The position numbers and the translations under genes were made by a program. From an uncultured Brevinema sp. (GTDB lineage: Bacteria; Spirochaetota; Brevinematia; Brevinematales; Brevinemataceae), in the NCBI GenBank assembly GCA_947040475.1, contig CAMRBT010000016.1, positions 1 to 15,478 of the forward strand: a stretch of 15,478 bases of DNA. The letters run 5' to 3'. Under the pieces are notes generated by a model. It did not search any database. It saw nothing but the letters and a program-made list of their open reading frames with translations, and had not been told where the DNA came from. Of the stretch, positions 1-6,739 are shown one piece after another (position 1 is the first letter of the stretch; each line of letters opens with the position of its first letter).

Positions 1-357
1 ATTGTTATTCCTATTGTAGCCACCCTGTCCAGTGTTAGGTCTGTAACCACCTTGTTCACCTTCAGTTCTGTTATAGCCACCTTGTCCACCGCCAGAGTTA
101 GGTCTGTCAGAATTGTTGTTTCTATTGTAGCCACCTTGACCACCACTAGTATTAGGTCTGTCAGGGTTGTTACTTGGAGTAGGAGCTTTTACTTCAGCTT
201 GAACTTTTGGAGCTACATCTACTACAGGAGGAGGAGTTGGCTTTGAAATCACTGGTGCTTCATTTTTTGTCTCAGGTTTTGCTTCAATTTTTTCTACAGG
301 TTTAGCTGGTTTTTTCAGTGTTATTTTTATTTTTTTCTTATTATCATCTTGTGACAT
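1..357 (-). CDS. infB: Translation initiation factor IF-2, N-terminal part (runs off the left edge)
   Basis: Only the first 119 codons are in the window, so no GTPase domain is visible. The call rests on position after rimP and nusA, the classic order, and on composition: a lysine-rich start (KKKIKITLKKPAK), a Pro/Ala/Val/Lys-rich stretch, then a Gly/Asn/Tyr-rich segment with GGYNRNN and DRPN units, as in the variable disordered N-terminus of IF-2 in many bacteria. IF-2 delivers initiator tRNA to the 30S subunit. The ATG at 357 is preceded by AAGGAG with good spacing and lies 42 bases after the nusA stop, so the gene is probably co-transcribed with it. A short inverted repeat (366-380) overlaps this ribosome binding site. 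Another disordered repeat protein is possible but much less likely in this context. Confidence 0.82.
   Translation of the reverse strand, partial: MSQDDNKKKIKITLKKPAKPVEKIEAKPETKNEAPVISKPTPPPVVDVAPKVQAEVKAPTPSNNPDRPNTSGGQGGYNRNNNSDRPNSGGGQGGYNRTEGEQGGYRPNTGQGGYNRNNN
14..175 (-). repeat. Gly-Tyr-rich tandem repeat inside the IF-2 N-terminus
   Basis: Two adjacent copies of a 54-base unit (about 68-121 and 122-175) encode the 18-residue pattern DRPNxxGGQGGYNRxxx. A degenerate, shorter copy with a GQGGYNRNN core lies at about 1-50. The frame is kept throughout, so this is a coding repeat likely to vary in copy number. The left edge cuts the array and its full length cannot be seen. Confidence 0.8.
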
Positions 358-399
358 AAGTTCTCCTTATAACGTATAAGTAGGTCAAAGATTTTATCT

Positions 400-1764
400 T
401 TACTCGTCTTCTTCTTCTTCTATTTCGATATTATCTTCAATGATTTTCCAAATTTCAACAGCCTCATTAAAGCCAAGACCTGTTTCTTTTGAAAGATCTT
501 CTACAGTAAGTTCTAAAATTTCTGTAATACTTTTAAATCCAGCATCTGTAAGAACTTCTATTTGTTCAGGAGTGAATGGAAGCATATCTAAAGATATGAG
601 TTCATCGTCGACAATTTCAAAGCTTTGAGTATCTGAAATTCCTAAAATATCATCAACTTCTTTTTGTTTTTCTCTAATAATCATTTCGAAATCAGAATAA
701 TTATTAAATCTAATTTTCCAACCAAGAATTTCTTCTAACATACGTTGATGAGACCCTTGACGTCCAATTAATGGAGCTAAAAATTCATCTGGAACAACAA
801 CAGTTGCTTCATTAGTATCATAATTTAAGTCAATATTAAACACTTCTGCAATACGATTTTTAAGTACTCTACTAGCTTGAATAGCATTAGAAATAAGTTT
901 TTTAGTATCTAAATCAAATCGAACAATTTCAATTCTTTCACTTCCAAGTTCTTGACGAATAGGTTTAATACGTGCACCAGCTTTACCAACAGTTACACTA
1001 ATTGGATCTAATCCATCTACAAGAGATTGTAGAACGATTTTGGTGACTTCACCAGGTTTTCTTGAAACAGCTTTGATTACAAAAGAACCATCGTTAATTT
1101 CAGGAATGTGAAGTTTTAATAATTCTTGAACGATATCAGGATTACTTCTTGTTAAAATAAGTTGACTTTCACCCTTACGAGTTACTTGTAACACATCTTT
1201 TAGATAGACACGAATAGGATCGCCTAGTGTTAATACTTCATCAGGTAAAGCTTCAGAGTAAGGTAAAAAAGCTTCTGTGCCTTTTGGTTCAAGCGAAATA
1301 TAATACCCACCATACTTACTTTCTGTTCTTGATTTAACAGACCCAGAAAATAAAGTATTCTTTTTATCAGCAAATTCTTCAAAAATAATATCTTTTTGGA
1401 TATCAGTTACTTTTTGTTTGAGAAGTTGTTTCATGATTTGAGCAGATTGACGACCAAATTTAGCTAGAGGAAGTTCTATTTCTATAACTTCACCATCTTC
1501 AAATGTTTTATTTGGAAATAATTCTTCAGCATTTTTTGTGCTTATTTGAGTGATATCATCTTCTATATCATCTTCAGGGGTTATTGTTTTAAGCTGAATA
1601 AGAGAGAGACCAGATTTATTAATAGTCACTTTAACGTTTTCGTATTCTTTACCGTATTCTCTTTTGTATAGTGTGGTAAAAGTTTCTCTTAAAATGTTCT
1701 CTGCCAACTCTTCTGAGATACCTTGGTCTTTAGCGAAAGCTATAATCAGATCAGGAAAAGCCAT
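400..1764 (-). CDS. nusA: Transcription elongation/termination factor NusA
   Basis: NusA binds RNA polymerase and nascent RNA and modulates pausing, termination and antitermination. The 454-residue protein shows the family's order. An N-terminal polymerase-binding domain (about 1-125) leads to an S1 domain (about 137-205) ending in the LTRSNPD motif. KH1 (about 227-290) has GKAGAR at 260-265, and KH2 (about 300-352) has IGRQGS at 333-338. A helix-hairpin-helix-like segment (about 396-446) and an acidic tail (EIEEEEDE) follow. A TTG four codons upstream (1776) could extend the frame, but GGAGGA lies 6 bases before the ATG at 1764, which makes that ATG the start. It lies 36 bases after rimP and 42 before infB, all in one operon. 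KH1 departs from the usual DPVGACVG consensus (DPISVTVG here), but the KH fold motif is intact. Confidence 0.96.
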   Translation of the reverse strand: MAFPDLIIAFAKDQGISEELAENILRETFTTLYKREYGKEYENVKVTINKSGLSLIQLKTITPEDDIEDDITQISTKNAEELFPNKTFEDGEVIEIELPLAKFGRQSAQIMKQLLKQKVTDIQKDIIFEEFADKKNTLFSGSVKSRTESKYGGYYISLEPKGTEAFLPYSEALPDEVLTLGDPIRVYLKDVLQVTRKGESQLILTRSNPDIVQELLKLHIPEINDGSFVIKAVSRKPGEVTKIVLQSLVDGLDPISVTVGKAGARIKPIRQELGSERIEIVRFDLDTKKLISNAIQASRVLKNRIAEVFNIDLNYDTNEATVVVPDEFLAPLIGRQGSHQRMLEEILGWKIRFNNYSDFEMIIREKQKEVDDILGISDTQSFEIVDDELISLDMLPFTPEQIEVLTDAGFKSITEILELTVEDLSKETGLGFNEAVEIWKIIEDNIEIEEEEDE

Positions 1765-1800
1765 GTATTCCTCCAAAATATATTACATAGTTTATTTGTT

Positions 1801-2292
1801 TTATTTATTTTTTTTTAATAGTTTAGTGTAGTCACAGTACAATTTTGATTTTTTAATAGTATCCAAAGGGATCATAATACTATTTTCTTCATTTTCTATT
1901 TGAAGAGTAATAGACTTTTCTTCAACAGAAGTGAGAGTACCTATTAAAAATCCTTCTTTTGTGACAATACTTTCATCTTCTATAATGAAAACTTTAAATA
2001 ATTTCCCTATAAAAAAAGGATATTCTTTAAGTGATTTAAGCTCTCGTTCCACTCCAGGTGACTCCACGATTAAATCATAAGGTCTTTCAAAGGGATCATT
2101 GATATCTAAACGTCGTGAAATAATATCAGCAACTAAAGCACAATCCTCAGAAGTGATTTTTCTTTCTGTATGATGAATAACAATTTTGAGTACGTCTTTA
2201 GTTTGTCCGTAATTTATTACTATTTCTAAAGGTACAAAATTTAATGTCGTAACACTTTCTTCAACTACTTGATATATATCTTCTTTATTCAT
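1801..2292 (-). CDS. rimP: Ribosome maturation factor RimP
   Basis: RimP assists maturation of the 30S ribosomal subunit in the cytoplasm. The 163-residue protein has the usual length. The N-terminal alpha/beta domain (about 1-88) ends in the family signature SPGVER (78-83), preceded by YDLIVE. The C-terminal SH3-like barrel (about 90-160) contains the IGTLTSVEEKSITLQIE segment and a lysine-rich tail. The ATG at 2292 has GGGGA about 7 bases upstream. It is the first gene of rimP-nusA-infB, an arrangement found across bacteria. Its candidate promoter and a strong leader hairpin are listed separately. Confidence 0.95.
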   Translation of the reverse strand: MNKEDIYQVVEESVTTLNFVPLEIVINYGQTKDVLKIVIHHTERKITSEDCALVADIISRRLDINDPFERPYDLIVESPGVERELKSLKEYPFFIGKLFKVFIIEDESIVTKEGFLIGTLTSVEEKSITLQIENEENSIMIPLDTIKKSKLYCDYTKLLKKNK

Positions 2293-2312
2293 GACAGTCC
2301 CCAGATAATAAA

Positions 2313-2338
2313 TTAAGGAGTCGCTATCGACTCCTTAA
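2313..2338 (-). terminator. Perfect 11-bp hairpin between the aldo/keto reductase gene and rimP
   Basis: TTAAGGAGTCG at 2313-2323 and its exact complement at 2328-2338 enclose a 4-base loop. Read on the minus strand it follows the reductase stop codon by about 28 bases and is followed by TTTATTAT, so it could act as a weak intrinsic terminator for that gene. It also lies only a few bases after the predicted start of the rimP transcript, so it may instead, or in addition, form a 5' stem-loop on the rimP-nusA-infB mRNA. The hairpin is certain as sequence; its role is inferred. Confidence 0.6.
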
Positions 2339-2348
2339 CTATTATATT

Positions 2349-2377
2349 ATTATATATTATATATTTTTATTTGTCAA
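2349..2377 (-). promoter_or_regulatory. Promoter of rimP-nusA-infB inside the 3' end of the upstream gene
   Basis: On the minus strand TTGACA (2377-2372) and TATAAT (2354-2349) are separated by exactly 17 bases, a perfect match to the primary sigma factor consensus. The -35 box overlaps the last codons of the aldo/keto reductase gene. Transcription would start near 2342, about 50 bases before the rimP ATG, with the 2313-2338 hairpin at the extreme 5' end. Confidence 0.75.
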
Positions 2378-3329
2378 CATTTTTAGTGAAAATATTTTCT
2401 AAGGTAAGAATTTCTTCTTCATTGAGTGTTATGTCTATTGCTTTAATGTTATCTTCTATCTGAGATACACTGGAAGCTCCTGTAAGAACAGAGACTACAC
2501 CAGCTTTGTGTAATAACCAAGAAATCGCCAGTTGAGAAGGGGTGCATTCTTTTGATTCAGCAAAGGAAATGAATTTTTCTATAAGATCAAAATTATCAGG
2601 AGTAAGATATGGTTGGATAAAAGAATTAATATCATCATTGGCAGCACGAGAATCTTTAGGGATTTCTCTGCCTTTTCTATATTTACCACTCAAAAATCCT
2701 TGAGCAAGAGGTGAATAAGGAATAATTCCCATTCCATTATTGGAACATGTTGGAACGATTTCTGTTTCGACACCACGTTGTAGTATATTATAACTTGGTT
2801 GATTTACGACAAATCTGTCCAGTAAATATTGATCTTGTACTTTTAATCCTTCGATAATTTGACTAGCAGTCCAGTCACTAACACCAACATATAATATTTT
2901 ACCTTGTCTAATAAAATCATCTAAAGTACGTACTGTTTCATAAAGATCTGCTTCTGTATCAAAACGATGACAATAAAATATATCTATATAGTCTGTATCA
3001 AATCTTTTTAAGGAAGCATTAATTTGTGTATGAAGATGTTTTCTTGATAATCCTTTTCCGTTGGGAAGTGTACTCATTGGAAAAAAAGCTTTACTTGTTA
3101 ACACATAAGTTTCTCTGTCATATTGACTAAGAATTTTCCCCATAACTTTTTCTGATTCACCATGTGCATAGACATTGGCACAATCAAACATATTTATACC
3201 TAGTTCATATGCTTTATTAATAATGTTAGTTGTTGTTTCTATTTCTGTTGTATTACCGTATGTTAGCCATCCACCTATACTGATCTCACTGATTTGTAAA
3301 CCTGTTTTTCCGAGTTTTCGATATTTCAT
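2367..3329 (-). CDS. Aldo/keto reductase of the potassium-channel beta-subunit/YghZ-like type
   Basis: This is an NADPH-dependent oxidoreductase that reduces aldehydes or ketones; the physiological substrate cannot be read from the sequence. The 320-residue length fits a complete TIM barrel. The catalytic tetrad is present: D49 and Y54 in FDCANVYAHGESE, K80 in LTSKAF and H121 in FYCHRFD. Cofactor-binding segments include VSDWTASQI, VNQPSYNIL, SPLAQGFLSGKY and the C-terminal TGASSVSQIEDN. AGGAGA lies 7 bases before the ATG at 3329. The gene has its own candidate promoter in the gap after fliD, and no terminator is visible in that gap, so read-through from fliD is possible. It is probably a stand-alone metabolic gene; nothing ties it to motility or to rimP. 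Confidence 0.93.
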   Translation of the reverse strand: MKYRKLGKTGLQISEISIGGWLTYGNTTEIETTTNIINKAYELGINMFDCANVYAHGESEKVMGKILSQYDRETYVLTSKAFFPMSTLPNGKGLSRKHLHTQINASLKRFDTDYIDIFYCHRFDTEADLYETVRTLDDFIRQGKILYVGVSDWTASQIIEGLKVQDQYLLDRFVVNQPSYNILQRGVETEIVPTCSNNGMGIIPYSPLAQGFLSGKYRKGREIPKDSRAANDDINSFIQPYLTPDNFDLIEKFISFAESKECTPSQLAISWLLHKAGVVSVLTGASSVSQIEDNIKAIDITLNEEEILTLENIFTKNVDK

Positions 3330-3364
3330 GTTTATCTCCTAGTGTTATCTTATTAATCAATACT

Positions 3365-3394
3365 ATCATATAATATTTATAACAAGTTTGTCAA
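3365..3394 (-). promoter_or_regulatory. Candidate promoter of the aldo/keto reductase gene
   Basis: Minus-strand TTGACA (3394-3389) and TATGAT (3370-3365) are 18 bases apart, placing the start near 3358 and leaving about 30 bases of leader with an AGGAGA site. A 7-base inverted repeat (ATAACAA at 3379-3385, TTGTTAT at 3400-3406) flanks the -35 box and could be an operator, though it is short for an AT-rich region. Confidence 0.6.
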
Positions 3395-3402
3395 GTAAAT
3401 TG

Positions 3403-5397
3403 TTATCTTAATCTTTGTTGTAATGATTCAGACAAAGCTTTACTTTGTATAATAGCTTGATTCATCTGCAATAAAGCTTGTCTTTCTTTTCTATCTGTAC
3501 TTTCAATTGCTTCTTCTTTTTTGCTGATTATATCATCCATCTCTTTCATTTTACGAGGATTATCTTGTTCTATTTTATCCAAAAATCCATTTCCACCTAT
3601 CATCATTTTAAGAGTATCTATAGAAGAAATAACAACACCTTTGTCTCCAACATTATCCCCATCAGTATCTAAAACAAATAATTTATTAACATCTTCAAAT
3701 TGTTCATTTAATTTTTGTTCTAATTCTCCAACATCTAAAGTTAAAGTACCTTTACGTAAAGCATCAGGATCATTATTCATAGAAGTTCGTCTTCTTGTGT
3801 AAATACCAATTTGATCTAACAAACTAAGTGAGTTTTGATCTAATCCATGAGGAGATCCAGCCAAACGTCTCATTCTATCTTTAAATCCAGTTAATGAGGT
3901 GTTTCCGTAAAAAGTCCCTTCTTTTAAGTCCTCTTCATCTTTTTTTCTTAAATGTAGTGGTTTTGTTCGTCCAATTTGATCGAATGGAATAGTGGTATAA
4001 GTATAAATTTCTTCCATAATAGCATTATATCGTACAACCCATTGTACTATTGTGTCTTTAATTAATTCAATATCTGGCTCAATTTTAATTTTTATAGCAC
4101 CTGTTTTTTCTTGTAATAAATCTAATGTTACCCCTGGGATTAAATCAGAAATAATATTAGAAGGTCTTGTGATTTCTAAACCATCTAATAAAAAAGAAGC
4201 ATCTTGAGCTTTAGAAATCTCATTATACGGTTTTAATTCACCATCAGGAGAGGAAACAAAAGTAAGATCTGAGATGTCTAAGATTTTGTCTTCAGCCATT
4301 GCTGTAACAGATATTAAGGTTTTGTTGGTAAATTCATCTAAAGGAATAGAATATTTTTTATTTTCAAGATTGATATTTTCTACAGTGTTATCGTCAAATG
4401 TCAAAACGAGTTGTTGTATAGGTTCTTTTACGATCTCTGGCTCACTAGTATCTAAAGTAATATCTTCTAAAATAGGGCTAGCACCAGGTAAAATAATATT
4501 GAGATTGGTGATTTCACCAGTGTTATTCTGAGTAAGATTAGACAAAGAAATTTTGTTAGTGTTTTGAACTTCTATATTTTCGATTATCTCTGTTAAAGAA
4601 GAAGAAAAAGATAGCATAGTTTTATCTTGTAGAGGATAGGATGTTTCTATAGTGATACTAGAATTGGAGATAATTGCGTTGGTGTTAGAAATTGACCATT
4701 GAATATTAGTTTCACTTTGTTCTCCAGTTGTAAGAATTTTAGCATCTAACAAAGGTGCTAAATCTCCTTCAAACATGATTTGATTTGATAATCCTTCTTT
4801 ACTTCCTACAAGAGAAATAATTTTTTCTGTTTCTGATGAGTTTAGAAGATTAATATCTATATTGTTTGAAAGATTTGATCTTAATAAATTAAAAAGATCA
4901 CTGACATTTCCACCTGGAAATTGTATGGTATTGGTATTGGTGTTGAATATAACAGAGAAATCACCTTTTGTAATAGTTTTATCTATAGGGATAGGAGCTG
5001 ATGCAAAAGAATGGGGACTTGCTAATGTGTTGATAGTGGCACGATATTCACCACGTTTTGCTACTCTTGTGACTTGTATTTGTAAGGCTGTTGGATCTGA
5101 AACAGTATTAGTCAAAGATCTAAACGCAGATTCATAACCCATAATATAACGATTGACTTGTTCGAATTCTTCGACTTGAGTTTTAAAATCTTGCCACAAT
5201 TCAAATTCAATCTCTTTATCAGTCATGGTATTATTAAGATTTGTTAATTCATTATGATAGGGTGCCATAATTTGACCTAACATATCAGTAATATCCATAT
5301 CACTATCTTGCCCTGGTATTCCAGATATTTGAACCCTTTGAGCTGTAGATAAATTTGGCATTATCATAAAAATAATTAAAAACAATACAACACGCAT
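3403..5397 (-). CDS. fliD: Flagellar filament cap protein FliD with an apparent Sec signal peptide
   Basis: FliD caps the growing flagellar filament and guides flagellin assembly. The 664-residue protein has a FliD N-domain (about 22-125, with SGIPGQDSDMDITDMLGQIM and WQDFKTQVEEF), a long variable middle and a FliD C-domain (about 398-655). The C-domain has the typical LDGLEITRPSN, LIPGVTLDLL, VVRYNAIMEEI and LLDQIGIYTRR, and ends in a glutamine-rich helix. The length matches spirochaete FliD. Residues 1-20 form a short Arg-containing head, a hydrophobic core (VVLFLIIFMIM) and an LSTA/Q cleavage site, a classic Sec signal unexpected on a type III export substrate. The ATG at 5397 has AAGGTGG at proper spacing. 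A GTG at 5406 overlaps that site, and the internal ATG at 5361, which would remove the signal, has no ribosome binding site. A DTDGDNVGD loop (577-585) resembles a calcium-binding loop. A sigma-28-like promoter lies upstream. Confidence 0.9.
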   Translation of the reverse strand: MRVVLFLIIFMIMPNLSTAQRVQISGIPGQDSDMDITDMLGQIMAPYHNELTNLNNTMTDKEIEFELWQDFKTQVEEFEQVNRYIMGYESAFRSLTNTVSDPTALQIQVTRVAKRGEYRATINTLASPHSFASAPIPIDKTITKGDFSVIFNTNTNTIQFPGGNVSDLFNLLRSNLSNNIDINLLNSSETEKIISLVGSKEGLSNQIMFEGDLAPLLDAKILTTGEQSETNIQWSISNTNAIISNSSITIETSYPLQDKTMLSFSSSLTEIIENIEVQNTNKISLSNLTQNNTGEITNLNIILPGASPILEDITLDTSEPEIVKEPIQQLVLTFDDNTVENINLENKKYSIPLDEFTNKTLISVTAMAEDKILDISDLTFVSSPDGELKPYNEISKAQDASFLLDGLEITRPSNIISDLIPGVTLDLLQEKTGAIKIKIEPDIELIKDTIVQWVVRYNAIMEEIYTYTTIPFDQIGRTKPLHLRKKDEEDLKEGTFYGNTSLTGFKDRMRRLAGSPHGLDQNSLSLLDQIGIYTRRRTSMNNDPDALRKGTLTLDVGELEQKLNEQFEDVNKLFVLDTDGDNVGDKGVVISSIDTLKMMIGGNGFLDKIEQDNPRKMKEMDDIISKKEEAIESTDRKERQALLQMNQAIIQSKALSESLQQRLR

Positions 5398-5436
5398 GGA
5401 CACCACCTTATTTAAAATAATATATCTCTATATATC

Positions 5437-5463
5437 ATATCGGTTTTTTTTTATTTTTTATTA
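5437..5463 (-). promoter_or_regulatory. Possible sigma-28 (FliA-type) promoter of fliD
   Basis: On the minus strand TAAT, 15 bases, then ACCGATAT (5444-5437) resembles the sigma-28 consensus TAAA-N15-GCCGATAA. It lies 39 bases before the fliD ATG, and fliD is a late flagellar gene in many bacteria. No good primary-sigma -35 box was found at the alternative TATGAT. The A-rich spacer lowers the information content. Confidence 0.45.
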
Positions 5464-5499
5464 GAGTATGCTTAAATAAAAAGGGTTGGAGGGAACACT

Positions 5500-5898
5500 T
5501 TATTTATGAGATAAGTTTTTTAATAATTTTTCCCAGCGTTTTAAAAAAGAAGTTCGGTACTCTGTTTTTTGTGGTCCAAAAAAACTTCTATGATCCATTC
5601 TTAGTAAAACCCCATCTCTATTTTCTTCCATTGTTATGAGTAATAAAGAAGAACACTTTGGAGATGATATTTTTATAAGTAAGTTCATACATTCTTGATA
5701 AGATTCGACTTCATAAGTAGCACTCACTTTAAAAAACAATAATCTTGTCCAAGTCAATAAACCTGTATCACCTTGTTTAAATTCTTTTTTTTCTTCAGCA
5801 AATAATGATTGAAATTCTTTAGCGTTAATAAATCTATTCCATACAGATTTTTTGTCTTCATTAAGGAGCGTTTGCTCTAGGTAAATATTTTCATGCAT
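5500..5898 (-). CDS. Small SRPBCC (AHSA1-like) fold protein
   Basis: This 132-residue protein has no signal peptide and is likely cytoplasmic. Its pattern resembles the AHSA1/START-like ligand-binding fold. It has an early KSVWNRF helix, GDTGLLTWTRLLFFKVSATYE strands and a central LLLITME strand. At the end comes LLRMDHRSFFGPQ followed by a long helix (YRTSFLKRWEKLLKNL), the typical closing helix of this fold. Such proteins bind hydrophobic ligands or act as Hsp90 co-chaperone relatives; no ligand can be assigned here. The ATG at 5898 has AAGGA about 7 bases upstream, overlapping the rpiB stop 9 bases away, so it is the last gene of the rhodanese-rhodanese-rpiB operon. The fold assignment is by pattern only. 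No terminator hairpin was seen after it. Confidence 0.5.
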   Translation of the reverse strand: MHENIYLEQTLLNEDKKSVWNRFINAKEFQSLFAEEKKEFKQGDTGLLTWTRLLFFKVSATYEVESYQECMNLLIKISSPKCSSLLLITMEENRDGVLLRMDHRSFFGPQKTEYRTSFLKRWEKLLKNLSHK

Positions 5899-5907
5899 GT
5901 TATATCC

Positions 5908-6378
5908 TTAGTTGTTTTTATGTGATTTGCATTCAAGAAGTTCGATTTCGTGAATTTTGTCAATTCTTTTTTGGTGTCTATCGCCTTCAAATTCTGTGTT
6001 TAACCATACTTTAACAAGATTAAGAGCTCTTTGAGGAGCTAGAACTCTCCCTCCTAAAACAAGAACATTGGCATTGTTGTGTAATTTGGATAATTCTGTT
6101 GTGAATTCATCTTGGCAAAGAGCGGCACGAATGCCTTGAACTTTGTTTGCAACATAAGACGCTCCTAGCCCTGTACCACAGAATACTATAGCAAAATCAG
6201 CCTCTTTTTGTGAAACACTTTTTGCAGCTGGGTAGACAAAATCAATGTAATCTACACTATCTTCAGAATTAGTGCCAAAATCAATCACTTCATATTGATT
6301 AGCTATGAGCCATTTTTTAACTTCTTCTTTTAAGAGATATCCACCATGATCGGTGCCTAATGCTATTTTACCTTTCAT
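5908..6378 (-). CDS. rpiB: Ribose-5-phosphate isomerase B
   Basis: RpiB interconverts ribose 5-phosphate and ribulose 5-phosphate in the non-oxidative pentose phosphate pathway. The 156-residue protein fits the RpiB/LacAB family. It has the N-terminal GTDHGGY (D10, H11), C67 in FCGTGLG as the expected catalytic cysteine, the ANKVQGIRAALC segment, and H100 followed by NNANVLVLGGR. The phosphate-binding arginines are at R134 and R138 in GDRHQKRIDKI. The catalytic Cys and full length favour RpiB over the LacA/LacB subunits, and no lac genes are nearby. Some RpiB also act on allose 6-phosphate, which cannot be excluded. AAGGTG precedes the ATG. It lies 20 bases after the second rhodanese gene in the same operon. 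Confidence 0.94.
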   Translation of the reverse strand: MKGKIALGTDHGGYLLKEEVKKWLIANQYEVIDFGTNSEDSVDYIDFVYPAAKSVSQKEADFAIVFCGTGLGASYVANKVQGIRAALCQDEFTTELSKLHNNANVLVLGGRVLAPQRALNLVKVWLNTEFEGDRHQKRIDKIHEIELLECKSHKNN

Positions 6379-6398
6379 CTTAACACCTTTTTATAATT

Positions 6399-6734
6399 TT
6401 ATTTATGATTACAGTTTTGCTTAAGATTTTGCGAAAATAAGGAATATCCACCAAGAGAGTAGGCATTGTATCCTGCTTCAAATAATGCCAAAGCAGCTCT
6501 GCCTGCTCTATTGCCATAATGGCAGTAAGTAAGGATAGTCTTGTCTTTTGGTAGGTAAGAAGGGAGTGTTAATAGTTCTGAAAAGGGGATATTTTGAGCA
6601 CATTCTAAAACTCCTCCACTCAATTCAAAAGGATTCCTTACATCAATAATATAAATATTATCTAGATTAAGTGCTAAAAAATCTTTTTCAGACATTTTTC
6701 TATCGTGATTTTGATGTAATTCATTATTAAACAT
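6399..6734 (-). CDS. Single-domain rhodanese (second of a tandem pair)
   Basis: This is a 111-residue sulfurtransferase-type protein with one rhodanese domain. It has IIDVRNPFE near residue 30 and the active-site loop CHYGNRA, with C71 as the expected persulfide-carrying cysteine, then ALFEAGYNAYSLGGY. It has no signal peptide, so it is likely cytoplasmic. The usual GHI(x)GAxNIP element is altered to GGVLECAQNIP. It starts 5 bases after the stop of the preceding rhodanese gene; the only ribosome binding site is a weak GGA overlapping that stop, which suggests translational coupling. The sulfur donor and acceptor are unknown. It could serve thiosulfate sulfurtransfer, thiolation or redox handling. 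Confidence 0.85.
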   Translation of the reverse strand: MFNNELHQNHDRKMSEKDFLALNLDNIYIIDVRNPFELSGGVLECAQNIPFSELLTLPSYLPKDKTILTYCHYGNRAGRAALALFEAGYNAYSLGGYSLFSQNLKQNCNHK

Positions 6735-6739
6735 ATATA

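Noticed and set aside
52..246. Plus-strand ORF over the infB repeats
   Set aside because: It is a shadow frame of the repeat-coding infB sequence, with no ribosome binding site or recognisable domain.
366..380. CTTATA/TATAAG inverted repeat overlapping the infB ribosome binding site as a regulatory hairpin
   Set aside because: The stem is 6 A/T-rich base pairs with a 3-base loop, too weak to support a claim.
1765..1776. Upstream TTG start adding four residues to NusA
   Set aside because: The TTG overlaps the GGAGGA ribosome binding site of the ATG at 1764, and MAFPDLI is a typical NusA start.
3478..5137. Several plus-strand ORFs inside fliD
   Set aside because: They are antisense shadows of fliD, hydrophobic because of its AT-rich codons, and have no ribosome binding sites.
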